Shown here: piece after piece, positions 48,599 through 59,370 of the stretch
Layout of the letters: each line of letters starts with the position of its first letter
Position numbering within the stretch: the stretch's first letter is position 1
Assembly: GCF_003951285.1 (NCBI RefSeq)
Contig: NZ_RXFQ01000005.1
Span: forward strand, 132,001 to 196,000
DNA: 64,000 nt
Reading direction: 5' to 3'
Source of the DNA: Variovorax beijingensis
GTDB taxonomy: Bacteria > Pseudomonadota > Gammaproteobacteria > Burkholderiales > Burkholderiaceae_C
Position numbers and translations under genes: made by a program
The notes under the pieces: generated by a model
Databases searched by the model: none
What the model was told of the DNA's origin: nothing
The model's input: the letters and a program-made list of their open reading frames with translations, nothing else

Positions 48599-48925
48599 TC
48601 AGCCCGGCTGCGCAATCAGCGCCAGCGCATCGGCGATGGATTTGCCGTCTTCCGGCCGCACCAGCTTCGCAACCTCCTTGCCGTCACGCATGAACACCAG
48701 CGTGGGCCACAAGCGCACGTTGAACGAGCGGCCCAGCGGTCGTCCGCTGCCGTCCTCGACCTTGATGCGCGGAATGTCCGGGTACTTGGCAAAGGCCTCG
48801 GCGATGTGGGGCTGCGCGGCCTTGCAGATGCCGCACCAGTTGGTGCCGAACTCGACCACGGCCGGGCCCTTCAGGGCATCGATCTCGGCGCGGTCGGGCT
48901 GCTCGGTCTTGTATTCGGAAGTCAT
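48599..48925 (-). CDS. Thioredoxin-family protein
   Basis: The 108-residue thioredoxin-fold protein has the redox pair Cys31 and Cys34 in WCGIC and the cis-Pro region WPTLVFMRDG. No signal peptide is seen, so it is cytoplasmic. The WCGIC active site differs from the WCGPC of classical thioredoxin, so it may serve a special partner. It follows the HAD hydrolase gene on the same strand with a gap of about 100 bp that shows no other feature. Confidence 0.88.
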   Translation of the reverse strand: MTSEYKTEQPDRAEIDALKGPAVVEFGTNWCGICKAAQPHIAEAFAKYPDIPRIKVEDGSGRPLGRSFNVRLWPTLVFMRDGKEVAKLVRPEDGKSIADALALIAQPG

Positions 48926-49022
48926 GGGATCCGGCTCCTTGTGGACTGGCTTGCTTGATGCCATTGCAGCAGAAACGCTGCGGGCTTGCTCGCGGCAGGG
49001 GCTTGGTCTTCGGGCCCGCTTT

Positions 49023-49715
49023 TCAGGCCGGCTGCAGGCCGTGCGAAGCGAGCAGCGCGGGCAGCTCCCGCATGTCGCTGAACACCTGCAGCGCGCCGAC
49101 GCTGCGCAGCGCCTCGGGGCCGCTGTGGCCCGATTCGCCGGTGCTGTAGCCGAACACCGTGGCACCCGCGGCCACACCGGCCATGGCGCCCGTGACGGTG
49201 TCCTCGACCACCGCGCAGCGCTTCGGATCGACACCCAGCGCCTCGGCGGCGGCCAGATAAACGTCGGGGTAGGGCTTGGAGCGTGGCATCTCGTGGCCGC
49301 TGAAGATGCGGCCCTCGAAGCACTCGAGCAGGCCGACCTTCGCCAGTTGCAGCTCGACCTTGTGGCGGTCGGCGCCCGAGGCGCAGGCGATGCGGCCCCG
49401 GAGCCGCGCATGAATTTCGCGGATGGCCGCCGGGGCGTGCGCAATGGCCACGAGGTCGCGCTCGAGGGCTTCGTTGCGGCGGGCCCTGAAGGCCTTGAGC
49501 CAGTCTTCGGTGATCCTGACGCCGGTCTTCGATTCGATGAGCGCGGCTTCGTCCTTCACGGCCTTGCCGGTGAAGGTGTTCATCGACTCTTCGGTGGTGA
49601 GGTGCCAGCCGAGTTCGCCGAGCATCTCGGCGAGCACGCGGTTGGTGATGGGTTCGGAATCGACGAGGACGCCGTCGCAGTCGAAAAGGACGGCGTCGAA
49701 GGGGAATGGGGTCAT
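49023..49715 (-). CDS. HAD-superfamily beta-phosphoglucomutase-like hydrolase
   Basis: The 230-residue protein has HAD motif I FDCDGVLVDSEP with Asp12 and Asp14, a helical cap (about 18-85), motif III Lys in RSKPYPDVYL and motif IV CAVVEDTVTGAMAG. This is the subfamily of phosphoglycolate/6-phosphogluconate phosphatases and beta-phosphoglucomutases. The substrate is not known. It is placed between the thioredoxin-like gene and thiC without obvious coupling. Confidence 0.87.
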   Translation of the reverse strand: MTPFPFDAVLFDCDGVLVDSEPITNRVLAEMLGELGWHLTTEESMNTFTGKAVKDEAALIESKTGVRITEDWLKAFRARRNEALERDLVAIAHAPAAIREIHARLRGRIACASGADRHKVELQLAKVGLLECFEGRIFSGHEMPRSKPYPDVYLAAAEALGVDPKRCAVVEDTVTGAMAGVAAGATVFGYSTGESGHSGPEALRSVGALQVFSDMRELPALLASHGLQPA

Positions 49716-49770
49716 TGCGCGAAAGGGGTTCGGGGGAATTCCCCCATGGTAGCAATGACCCCGGCCGGGC

Positions 49771-51840
<2,070 letters not shown>

Positions 51841-51871
51841 GGGACTATTGTGCGGGCCGTGGCCCGGTGCG

Positions 51872-52300
51872 TCAACCGGGGGTCTGCAGATCGCCTTCGA
51901 GGTAGAACCAGCGGTCGCCCTCGCGCACGAAGCGGCTGCGCTCGTGCAGGCGCGTGGCGGCGCCGGTGCTGCTGCGCTGGCGGGCGACGAATTCGACCTC
52001 GGCATGGTCGGCGTCGAGCACCGAGCGCGAGCGGATGTCCAGGCCCAGCCACTTCACGCCGGGTTCGAACTCGATCGACGCCGGCCGGGTCGACGCATGC
52101 CAGGTGGCGAGCAGGTAGGGGCCGCGCTCCAGCACGAACGCGGTATAGCGCGAACGCATCAGCGACTCGGCGTCGGGCGCGGGCGTGCCCTCGAAGTCCT
52201 CGAGGTAGCGGCCGCAGCACAGGGCATAGCCGATGGGCTTGTCTCGGCGGTCCGTGCGGCCGCAGGGGCAAGGTCCGGTGGGGGGATCGGTGGCACTCAT
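51872..52300 (-). CDS. YchJ-like SEC-C/NTF2-fold protein
   Basis: The 142-residue protein has the YchJ pattern: PCPCGR (Cys11, Cys13) and YALCCGRYL (Cys28, Cys29), which bind zinc, followed by ESLMRSRYTAFVLERGPYLLATWH and an NTF2-like domain ending FYLEGDLQTPG. Function is unknown; YchJ proteins are conserved in proteobacteria. The ATG at 52300 is taken because family sequence starts there. It is divergent from the LuxR regulator. Confidence 0.85.
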   Translation of the reverse strand: MSATDPPTGPCPCGRTDRRDKPIGYALCCGRYLEDFEGTPAPDAESLMRSRYTAFVLERGPYLLATWHASTRPASIEFEPGVKWLGLDIRSRSVLDADHAEVEFVARQRSSTGAATRLHERSRFVREGDRWFYLEGDLQTPG

Positions 52301-52434
52301 GAAGGATGCTATTGGAACATCCTCGGGGCCCTTCGCCCGATGGGGCAACCCCGGGGCCGCCCCGGACATCCACTCTTGGCGCAGTGCTTGCTTGCCGCTA
52401 GCCTTGCTTGTGCACACGAAAGAGCGAGGTGGCG

Positions 52435-53169
52435 ATGTACCTGACAAGCCCCGAACAGCGGGCGCTGCGCGGCGTTTTCACGCTGCTGGCGGAAGACCGA
52501 TGCGAAATCGACATCCGCGAGCGCCTCGGCCGGGCGCTGCTCGACCTGCTGCGTGCAGACCAGTTCGCCTCCTTCGTCTGGAACGCCGAAACCGGCCGGT
52601 TCGACGGCCGCGTGGCCTTGAACATGGACGCAGCCAACCTCGACCGCTATGGCGAGTGGCACCAGCATCACGACCCGATCACCTTCGTGCTGCAGTCGCA
52701 CCGCCGTGCAACCCGCGTCACCGACGTGATGCCGCAGCGCGAATTGATGCGCACCGAATTCTTCACCGACTTTCTCTCGCGCGACGGGCTGCACTGGGGC
52801 ATGAACCTGCATGCCTTCGAAGGCAACCGCGCGCTGGGCGACCTGCGCGTCTGGCGGCGCAAGGGCCGCGGCGATTTCGGCGACCACGAGAAGGCGCTGC
52901 TCGACCTGATCGAGCCCGCCTTCATCGGTGCATTGCAGCGCGCGCAGCGCACGGCGGCTTCTGTGCCGATGCCGGCCGAAGCCCTCTGGAGTGCCTTGAG
53001 CGGACGCGAACAGGAGGTTGCACGGGCCGTGTGCGAGGGCCTGACCGACAAGGAGATCGCGCGCCGGATGACGGTGAGCGTGCCGACGGTGCGCACCTAT
53101 TTGCGGCGGATCTTCGACAAGCTCGGCATCGAGCGCCGTTCGGCGCTGGCCGGCCTGGCCCGGCGTTGA
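52435..53169 (+). CDS. LuxR-family transcriptional regulator
   Basis: The 244-residue protein has a C-terminal GerE/LuxR helix-turn-helix (about 183-240, LSGREQEVARAVCEGLTDKEIARRM and TYLRRIFDKLGI). The N-terminal half (about 1-170) has no obvious autoinducer motif or receiver Asp, so the signal is unknown. GAGGTGG just upstream supports the ATG at 52435. It is convergent with the amidase gene (16 bp gap) and is the best local candidate to regulate it, though only by position. Confidence 0.85.
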   Translation: MYLTSPEQRALRGVFTLLAEDRCEIDIRERLGRALLDLLRADQFASFVWNAETGRFDGRVALNMDAANLDRYGEWHQHHDPITFVLQSHRRATRVTDVMPQRELMRTEFFTDFLSRDGLHWGMNLHAFEGNRALGDLRVWRRKGRGDFGDHEKALLDLIEPAFIGALQRAQRTAASVPMPAEALWSALSGREQEVARAVCEGLTDKEIARRMTVSVPTVRTYLRRIFDKLGIERRSALAGLARR

Positions 53170-53185
53170 TGCGGCCGCAGGCGCC

Positions 53186-54694
53186 CTACTTCGCCTTCGG
53201 AGCGGGCAGGCGGCCCAGCACGTTTTCAACCGCAAGGCCCACGGCGAGCAGCTTGCGATCGCTGCCGGCCGGTCCGTCCAGTTCCAGTCCCACAGGCAGC
53301 CCGCTGGTCGCGCCGAGGCCCGAGGGCAACTGCACGCCTGGAATGCCGGCGTTGCTGCCGGGGTCGGTGTTCTGGATCAGCGCGCCGAAGTTCTCGGGGC
53401 TGCTGGCTTCGGGCGCGGCCACCGGAGCCACCCGCGGCACGGTCGGGAACACCAGCGCATCGAGCCGGTGCTGCGCGAAGGTGTCGCGGTAGAGCTTTTG
53501 CAATGCGGGCCGCGCAACACGCATCGCGTTGTCGTAGGCCGGCTTCGCATCGACGGTGCCATTCGGCGCGGGCAGCTTGCGCGGGATCACGAAGGCCTCG
53601 AAGGTGCCCTTGACGTCGGGACTCGCGATGCCGGCCGTGAGCTGCGCGATGTCGATGCCGGTGCGGTACTTCGCGAGGTAGGCGACCATGTCGTCGTGTG
53701 CCTCGTAGAGCGCAACCGGAAAACCGATGGCGCCGTTGAGTTCCATGAGTTTCGGCATCTCCACGTCCACCAGCGTGACGCCCGCCGCGCGCAGCTTGCC
53801 GAGCGCCGCGTCGGTGGCGGCGCGCGTGTCGGCGTCGAGATTCGCATAGAAGGCCGGCACCACGCCCAGGCGCACGCGCTTCAGATCGACGGGCTTCAGC
53901 GGCGCGCCGCCCGCAATCACGCGATCAAGCAGCGCAACATCGGCCATCGACTGCGCCATCGGCCCCGCGGTGTCGCGCGTGTGCGAGATCGGCGCGATGC
54001 CCTGCTGCGAATAGCGCCCCATGGTCGGACGCAGCGAAGCGCAGCCGTTGAACGCGCACGGAATGCGCACCGAGCCGCCGGTGTCGGTGCCCAGCGCCGC
54101 CGGCGCCATGCGCGCACCGAGCGCCACGCCGTTGCCCGACGACGATCCGCCCGCCACGCGGGTCGCGTCGTAGGCATTGCGCACGCCCACCTCGGGACCG
54201 GTCTGGAATGCGGGGTTGTAGCCCGTGACGCCGAAGGCCAGCTCGTGCATGTTCGTCTTGCCAAGAATGACGGCGCCCGCTGCGCGCAGCTTCGCGACCA
54301 CCGGCGCATCGGCCCTGGGTACAAAGCCCTTGAGCGCCGGCGAGCCAGCCGTGGCGGGCAGGCCCTGAACCTGGATGTTGTCCTTGATGACGACTGGCAA
54401 TCCGGCCAGCGGCTTGCAGGCACCGCCGCGCTTGCGTCCGGCATCGGCGGCGCGCGCGGCCCGGAGCGCGCCGCCCTCGTCGAGCGTGATGAAGGCGTTG
54501 AGGCTCGCCTTCCCCTTTGCCTGCGCAAGGTACGCCGTCACGAGTTGCTCGCTGGCCAGGGTGCCGGCGCAGAGTTGTCGCACGGCATCGCTCGCTGTCA
54601 GCGCGGCAATGTCAGCAGCGGTGGGCTGCGCCTGTGCGGATGCACCGAGGCACAGCAGGGCCGCGGCGAAGGAAAAGGGTCTGAAGACGGACAT
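53186..54694 (-). CDS. Secreted amidase (amidase-signature family)
   Basis: The 502-residue hydrolase has a signal peptide (MSVFRPFSFAAALLCLGASAQAQ) and the Ser-cisSer-Lys triad of the amidase signature: Lys104 in GLPVVIKDN, the Ser cluster in AGGSSSGNG (184-186) and Ser208 in GTDTGGSVRIP. It probably acts in the periplasm on an amide or peptide-like substrate. Relatives include peptide amidases and mandelamide hydrolases. The start at 54694 is set by the signal peptide. Confidence 0.9.
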   Translation of the reverse strand: MSVFRPFSFAAALLCLGASAQAQPTAADIAALTASDAVRQLCAGTLASEQLVTAYLAQAKGKASLNAFITLDEGGALRAARAADAGRKRGGACKPLAGLPVVIKDNIQVQGLPATAGSPALKGFVPRADAPVVAKLRAAGAVILGKTNMHELAFGVTGYNPAFQTGPEVGVRNAYDATRVAGGSSSGNGVALGARMAPAALGTDTGGSVRIPCAFNGCASLRPTMGRYSQQGIAPISHTRDTAGPMAQSMADVALLDRVIAGGAPLKPVDLKRVRLGVVPAFYANLDADTRAATDAALGKLRAAGVTLVDVEMPKLMELNGAIGFPVALYEAHDDMVAYLAKYRTGIDIAQLTAGIASPDVKGTFEAFVIPRKLPAPNGTVDAKPAYDNAMRVARPALQKLYRDTFAQHRLDALVFPTVPRVAPVAAPEASSPENFGALIQNTDPGSNAGIPGVQLPSGLGATSGLPVGLELDGPAGSDRKLLAVGLAVENVLGRLPAPKAK

Positions 54695-54780
54695 GGCAAG
54701 GACCTCCGAAAGAGGACGCCATGCTGCGCCGCGGGCGCCGTCCTGTCTGTCATCGAAACCGATGACACGGCATGAAGGCC

Positions 54781-55608
54781 TTACTGGAACATCACCCACT
54801 CGGGCCGCATGTTGAAGCGCACCGGGAGAATGCTCACGCCCAGCCCGCTGGTCACGTACATGCGCCGGTCCTTGTGCGCGATCCAGCCATGGGCCCATTC
54901 GCGCGGCGCGCGCCCCGGTACCACCAGTGCGCCGTAGCCCGGCACGCTGATCTGCCCGCCGTGCGTGTGCGCGGCCACCACCAGCCCCCGGGTGGGCGGC
55001 ATGGCCGAAAAGCTGAAGGGATCGTGCATCATGACCAGCGTGGCGACGCCCTTCGGCACCCCGGCCAGTGCCTTGTCCGGCTGCGAATGGCCGGTCGAGT
55101 CGTCGCCGATGCCGACCACCCAGATGTCATGGTCCGGCAGGCGCATCGAGGCGTTCTCCAGCACGCGGATGCCCTCTGCGGACAAGGCGTGCGCCGTGCG
55201 TTCGCCGTCGTGCCACCAGTCGTGATTGCCGAGCACCGCGTACACGCCCTGCGGCGCTTTCAGGCGGCCCAGCACGGCAGCCATTTCTTCGATGGACAGG
55301 TCTTCGTCATCGCCCGAGCCCGCAAGAAAGTCGCCGGGCAGCAGGATCACATCGGGTTGTGCAGCATTGATCTCGTCGACGATGCGTGCAGCGCGCTCCA
55401 CACTGGTAATGCGCCACGCCGAGCGCGTGGTGAGATGCCAATCGCCCGCCATGGCCACCTTGAGGCCGGCGGGCGCCTGCCATTGCGCCGAACTCAACGG
55501 CTCGACGCGTGCCGCGACCCATCGCGGCTCGATGGCAACTGTCCAGACGGCCAGCGCCGGCAGCAGGACCGCCGCGGCGATCCGGAGCACCGGCGGCCGG
55601 CGGCGCAT
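54781..55608 (-). CDS. Metallophosphoesterase with N-terminal membrane anchor
   Basis: The 275-residue calcineurin-like protein has an N-terminal hydrophobic segment (about residues 8-27), then AGDWHL (Asp56, His58), LPGDFLAG, GNHDWW and AAHTHGGQ, the full set of dinuclear metal ligands. It resembles YkuE/YaeI-type enzymes that act on lipid phosphates such as UDP-diacylglucosamine-like substrates outside the inner membrane. The exact substrate is unknown. The ATG lies eight bp past the acyl-CoA dehydrogenase stop. Confidence 0.87.
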   Translation of the reverse strand: MRRRPPVLRIAAAVLLPALAVWTVAIEPRWVAARVEPLSSAQWQAPAGLKVAMAGDWHLTTRSAWRITSVERAARIVDEINAAQPDVILLPGDFLAGSGDDEDLSIEEMAAVLGRLKAPQGVYAVLGNHDWWHDGERTAHALSAEGIRVLENASMRLPDHDIWVVGIGDDSTGHSQPDKALAGVPKGVATLVMMHDPFSFSAMPPTRGLVVAAHTHGGQISVPGYGALVVPGRAPREWAHGWIAHKDRRMYVTSGLGVSILPVRFNMRPEWVMFQ

Positions 55609-55616
55609 GCCGGCGC

Positions 55617-56747
55617 TCAAGCCAGCGCGCGTTGAATGAGCAGCTTCTGGATGTCGGACGTGCCTTCGTAGATCTGGCACACCCGCACGTCGCGGTAGAT
55701 GCGCTCGAGCGGAAAGTCGTTCACGTAGCCATAGCCGCCCAGCGTCTGGATCGCGGCGCTGCAGACGCGCTCGGCCATCTCGCTCGCGAACAGCTTGGCC
55801 ATGGCGGCTTCCTTGAGGCAGGGCTGGCCGGCGTCGCGCAGGCTGGCGGCGTGCCAGATGAGCTGGCGGGCGGCTTCGAGCTGCGTGGCGCATTCGGCCA
55901 GCCTGAAACCGACGGCCTGCTGGTCGAAGATCGCCCCGCCGAAGGCCTGGCGCTCCTTGGCATAGGCCAGCGCCACGTCGAAGGCGCTGCGCGCCATGCC
56001 CACGCTCTGCGCGGCGATGCCGATGCGGCCGCCCTCGAGTGCGCCCAGCGCAATCTTGTAGCCCTCGCCCTCGGCGCCGATGAGGTTTTCCGCCGGGATG
56101 CGGCAGCCGTCGAAATTGATCTGCGCGGTGTCGCTGCTGTGCTGGCCCAGCTTGTCCTCGAGACGCGCCACGCTGTAGCCGGGCGCGTCGGTGGGCACGA
56201 TGAAGGCGCTCATGCCGCGCTTGCCGGCGCCCTTGTCGGTCACCGCGATGACGATGGCGACCTGGCCGTTCTTGCCGCTGGTGATGAACTGCTTCACGCC
56301 GTCGATCACGTAGCCATCGCCGTCCTTGCGCGCCGTGGTGCGCAGGCTCGATGCGTCGCTGCCGGCCTGCGGCTCGGTGAGGCAGAAGGCGCCGAGCATC
56401 CGGCCTTGCGCCAGCGGCTCGAGCCACTGCTTCTTCTGCTGCGCGTTGCCGTAGCGCATGAGGATCGCGTTGACCGGGCAGTTGGTCACGCTGATGGCGG
56501 TGCTGGTGCCGCCGTCGCCAGCCGCGATCTCCTCGAGCACCAGCGCGAGCGTGAGGTAGTCGAGGCCCGCGCCGCCGTGCTCCTCGGGCACGCAGATGCC
56601 GTAGGCGCCGAGTGCCGCGAGGCCCTGGTGCGCTTCCTTCGGGAAGCTGTGCTCGCGGTCCCATTGCGGGGCGTTGGGCCAGAGTTCGGCCTGTGAAAAG
56701 TCGCGCACTGCGTCGCGGATGGCTTCCTGGTCGGCACTGAGCAGCAT
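55617..56747 (-). CDS. Short-chain-type acyl-CoA dehydrogenase
   Basis: The 376-residue flavoprotein has GAFCLTEPQAGSDASSLRT and FITSGKNGQVAIVIAVTD for FAD binding and the canonical C-terminal catalytic Glu in VCQIYEGTSDIQKLLIQRAL. These match short-chain (butyryl-type) dehydrogenases of beta-oxidation. It lies beside a thiolase gene, though an M20 peptidase gene intervenes, so a fatty-acid or polyhydroxybutyrate link is likely but not shown. Confidence 0.92.
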   Translation of the reverse strand: MLLSADQEAIRDAVRDFSQAELWPNAPQWDREHSFPKEAHQGLAALGAYGICVPEEHGGAGLDYLTLALVLEEIAAGDGGTSTAISVTNCPVNAILMRYGNAQQKKQWLEPLAQGRMLGAFCLTEPQAGSDASSLRTTARKDGDGYVIDGVKQFITSGKNGQVAIVIAVTDKGAGKRGMSAFIVPTDAPGYSVARLEDKLGQHSSDTAQINFDGCRIPAENLIGAEGEGYKIALGALEGGRIGIAAQSVGMARSAFDVALAYAKERQAFGGAIFDQQAVGFRLAECATQLEAARQLIWHAASLRDAGQPCLKEAAMAKLFASEMAERVCSAAIQTLGGYGYVNDFPLERIYRDVRVCQIYEGTSDIQKLLIQRALA

Positions 56748-56787
56748 GGCGTGGTCTCCTGTCTTTTTTACTTGCTTGCTTGCCTGC

Positions 56788-58038
56788 TTACTTGCCGGCG
56801 CCCAGGTCCATGATGAGCCGCGCCGCCATGTACAGGCGCCGTGGAATCGCGCTGATGTCGACGTACTCGGCCTTGTCGCTGTGGTAGCCGAAGCCCGGCA
56901 GGCCCAGGCTCTCGATCACGGGCTTGCCCGAGAGCGCCGCGTAGGCCGCGTCGGTGCCGCCGCCGGTGCGCTCTTCCACGCCCAGCGTGCCGCCGGCTTC
57001 CTTGTAGTAGGCCACGGCCTTGTCGACCAGCTTCCTGCCGCCTTCGCCGGCGTTGAAGGCCGGGCGGCCGCGCGTGACCACCACCTTGACATCGGATTCG
57101 GGCAGCTTCTTCTGCTGCGCCTTTTCTTCGAGCGTCTTCATGGCGGCCTCGAAGTCCTCGTTCTGCGCGTAGCGCACGTCGGCGTTCAGCGTGGCGCTGG
57201 CCGGAATGATGTTCGACACGTTGCCGGCCTTGGCCATGGTCCAGTTGAAGCGCAGGTGTTTGGCCTTGTCGTCGATGCTCATGGTGCGCAGCACGAGGTC
57301 GGACGCCTCGACCAGCGCGTTCACGCCCAGGTCGGGCGCGGCGCCCGCGTGCGAGGCCTTGCCGGTGATGCTGACCTGCACATAGGCAATGCCCGAAGTG
57401 CCGAGCGAGAGCTTCTCGTCGCCCGCGCTCGTGGGTTCGAACGAGAGCACGTAGTCGGCCTGCTTCGCTTCTTCCTGGATCAGGTCGCGCGAACCGAAGG
57501 AGCCCTTTTCCTCGTCGGTGTTGAACAGCACGGTGATGGTGCCGTAGTCGCGCACGCCGTAATCCTTGAGCAGCTTCAGCGTGTGCAGGATGACGGCATT
57601 GCCGCCCTTGTCGTCGGCAATGCCGGGGCCGTAGGCCTTGTTGCCTTCGATGCGGAACGGCGCCTTGGCGAGCGTGCCCTTGAGGTACACGGTGTCCATG
57701 TGCGACATCAGCAGCAGGTTCTTGCCGCCCCGGCCCTTGAGCTTGCCGACGATGTTGTCGCCCACCACGAGGCCGGCCGACTTGCTGCGCGTGACGGTGA
57801 AACCAAGATTCCTGAGCTCGCCCTCGAGGTAGTTCCCCGCGGCCGCAATGCCTTCGGCATCGCCCGTGCCGGTTTCGATGTTGACCAGCTGCTCCAGCGT
57901 CTTGAGCACTGCGGGCTGCGCATCGGTGGCGGCCTGGAACAGCACGTTGTCGCGCTTCTGCGCCCAGCCGGCGGCTGGCGCCAGCAAGGCGGCGGCCAGC
58001 AGGGCTGCGAGCAGGGTGCGTTGATTGAATGGGCGCAT
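56788..58038 (-). CDS. M20-family peptidase, glutamate-carboxypeptidase-like
   Basis: The 416-residue enzyme has a signal peptide (about 1-27) and the dinuclear zinc motifs of M20 peptidases: LLMSHMDTVYLKG, the bridging Asp in AYGPGIADDKGG, the general base in FNTDEEKGSFGS and EPTSAGDE. Its sequence and signal peptide resemble the CPG2-type glutamate carboxypeptidases that cleave C-terminal glutamate from folates and peptides in the periplasm. The acyl-CoA dehydrogenase gene begins 40 bp upstream of its stop. Confidence 0.88.
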   Translation of the reverse strand: MRPFNQRTLLAALLAAALLAPAAGWAQKRDNVLFQAATDAQPAVLKTLEQLVNIETGTGDAEGIAAAGNYLEGELRNLGFTVTRSKSAGLVVGDNIVGKLKGRGGKNLLLMSHMDTVYLKGTLAKAPFRIEGNKAYGPGIADDKGGNAVILHTLKLLKDYGVRDYGTITVLFNTDEEKGSFGSRDLIQEEAKQADYVLSFEPTSAGDEKLSLGTSGIAYVQVSITGKASHAGAAPDLGVNALVEASDLVLRTMSIDDKAKHLRFNWTMAKAGNVSNIIPASATLNADVRYAQNEDFEAAMKTLEEKAQQKKLPESDVKVVVTRGRPAFNAGEGGRKLVDKAVAYYKEAGGTLGVEERTGGGTDAAYAALSGKPVIESLGLPGFGYHSDKAEYVDISAIPRRLYMAARLIMDLGAGK

Positions 58039-58069
58039 GAAGAATCTCCTGGCGTCTGCAGTATTCGTA

Positions 58070-58107
58070 GAGAGAAAAACCACGAAGCGCCCCGGCAGGG
58101 GGCGCTT
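58070..58107 (-). terminator. Strong terminator between thiolase and M20 peptidase genes
   Basis: AAGCGCCCC (58085-58093) and GGGGCGCTT (58099-58107) form a perfect 9-bp stem with a five-base loop. On the minus strand the stem is followed by CGTGG and TTTTTCTC. It ends thiolase transcription, so the M20 gene needs its own promoter. Confidence 0.8.
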
Positions 58108-58123
58108 GCGGCGGTTGTTTTTG

Positions 58124-59308
58124 TTAAAGCAACTCGAGTGCCACGGCGGTGCCTTCGCCGCCGCCGATGCACAGCGTGGCCACGCCGCGCTTCTTGCCGC
58201 GCGCCTTCAGCGCATGGATCAGCGTGACCATGATGCGCGCGCCGCTGGCGCCGATCGGGTGGCCCAGCGCGCAGGCGCCGCCGTTCACGTTGACGATCTC
58301 GTGCGACACGTCGAGCTCGTGCATCAGCGCCATCGGCACCACCGCGAAAGCCTCGTTCACTTCCCACAGGTCCACGTCCTTGACGGTCCAGCCGGTCTTC
58401 TTGAACAGCTTGGCCACGGCGCCCACCGGCGCGGTGGAGAACCACTCGGGCTGCTGCGCGTGCGTGGCGTGGCCGACGATGCGGGCGATCGGCCTGGCGC
58501 CGATCTTCTTCGCGTGCGACTCGGTCATCATCACCAGCGCCGCGGCGCCGTCGTTGATCGACGAGCTCGAGGCGGCGGTGATGGTGCCGTTCTCCTTCTT
58601 GAACGCGGGCTTGAGCGTGGCGATCTTGTCGAGCTTGACCTTGCCCGGACCTTCGTCGATGGAAACGACGGTGTCGCCGCCGCGGCCCTTCACGGTGACG
58701 GGCGTGATCTCGTCCTTGAACGCACCGGATTCGGTGGCGGCCTTGGCGCGCTGCACGCTGGCGATGGCGAAGGCGTCCTGCTGCTCGCGCGTGAACTTGT
58801 ACTTGGCGGCGCAATCCTCGCCGAAGGTGCCCATGGAGCGGCCCGGCTGGTAGGCGTCTTCCAGGCCGTCGAGCATCATGTGGTCGAAGATGCGGTCATG
58901 GCCCATGCGGTAGCCGCCGCGGCCCTTGAGCATGAGGTAGGGCGCGTTGGTCATGCTTTCCATGCCGCCGGCCACCATCACCTCGTGCGTGCCTGCCAGC
59001 AGCAGGTCGTGCGCGAGCATCGCGGCCTTCATGGCCGAGCCGCACATCTTGCTGAGCGTGACCGCGCCCGCGCTGTCGGGCAGGCCGCCCTTGTAGGCCG
59101 CCTGGCGCGCCGGCGCCTGGCCCTGGCCGGCCATCAGGCAGTTGCCGAACAGCACTTCGCCCACGCTGTCGGGCGCAATGCCCGCGCGCTCCACGGCGGC
59201 CTTGATGGCGGCGCCGCCGAGGTCGTGCGCCGAGAGGGAAGAGAAGTCGCCCTGGAAGCTCCCCATGGGGGTGCGGGCGGCGCCGACGATGACGATGGAT
59301 TCAGGCAT
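58124..59308 (-). CDS. Acetyl-CoA acetyltransferase (thiolase)
   Basis: The 394-residue thiolase condenses or cleaves acetoacetyl-CoA. The acyl-accepting Cys89 is in LSKMCGSAMKA, His in NEAFAVVPMAL and in NGGACALGHPIGASGARI, and the second Cys in LCIGGGEGTAVALE. It would join the end of leucine breakdown (acetoacetate, once activated) and fatty-acid oxidation to acetyl-CoA. GAAGGAGACC precedes the ATG at 59308. It is separated from aceK by a probable terminator. Confidence 0.94.
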   Translation of the reverse strand: MPESIVIVGAARTPMGSFQGDFSSLSAHDLGGAAIKAAVERAGIAPDSVGEVLFGNCLMAGQGQAPARQAAYKGGLPDSAGAVTLSKMCGSAMKAAMLAHDLLLAGTHEVMVAGGMESMTNAPYLMLKGRGGYRMGHDRIFDHMMLDGLEDAYQPGRSMGTFGEDCAAKYKFTREQQDAFAIASVQRAKAATESGAFKDEITPVTVKGRGGDTVVSIDEGPGKVKLDKIATLKPAFKKENGTITAASSSSINDGAAALVMMTESHAKKIGARPIARIVGHATHAQQPEWFSTAPVGAVAKLFKKTGWTVKDVDLWEVNEAFAVVPMALMHELDVSHEIVNVNGGACALGHPIGASGARIMVTLIHALKARGKKRGVATLCIGGGEGTAVALELL

Positions 59309-59326
59309 GGTGGTCTCCTTCGGAAA

Positions 59327-59362
59327 GTGGAAAGAAAGAAAGAAAGCGGTCGTCGCCGACCG
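59327..59362 (-). terminator. Terminator after aceK
   Basis: CGGTCG (59347-59352) and CGACCG (59357-59362) form a short stem with a four-base loop, followed on the minus strand by CTTTCTTTCTTTC. The tail is part of a GAAA-type simple repeat on the plus strand. It overlaps the leader of the thiolase gene. Confidence 0.6.
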
Positions 59363-59370
59363 GGGCTCAA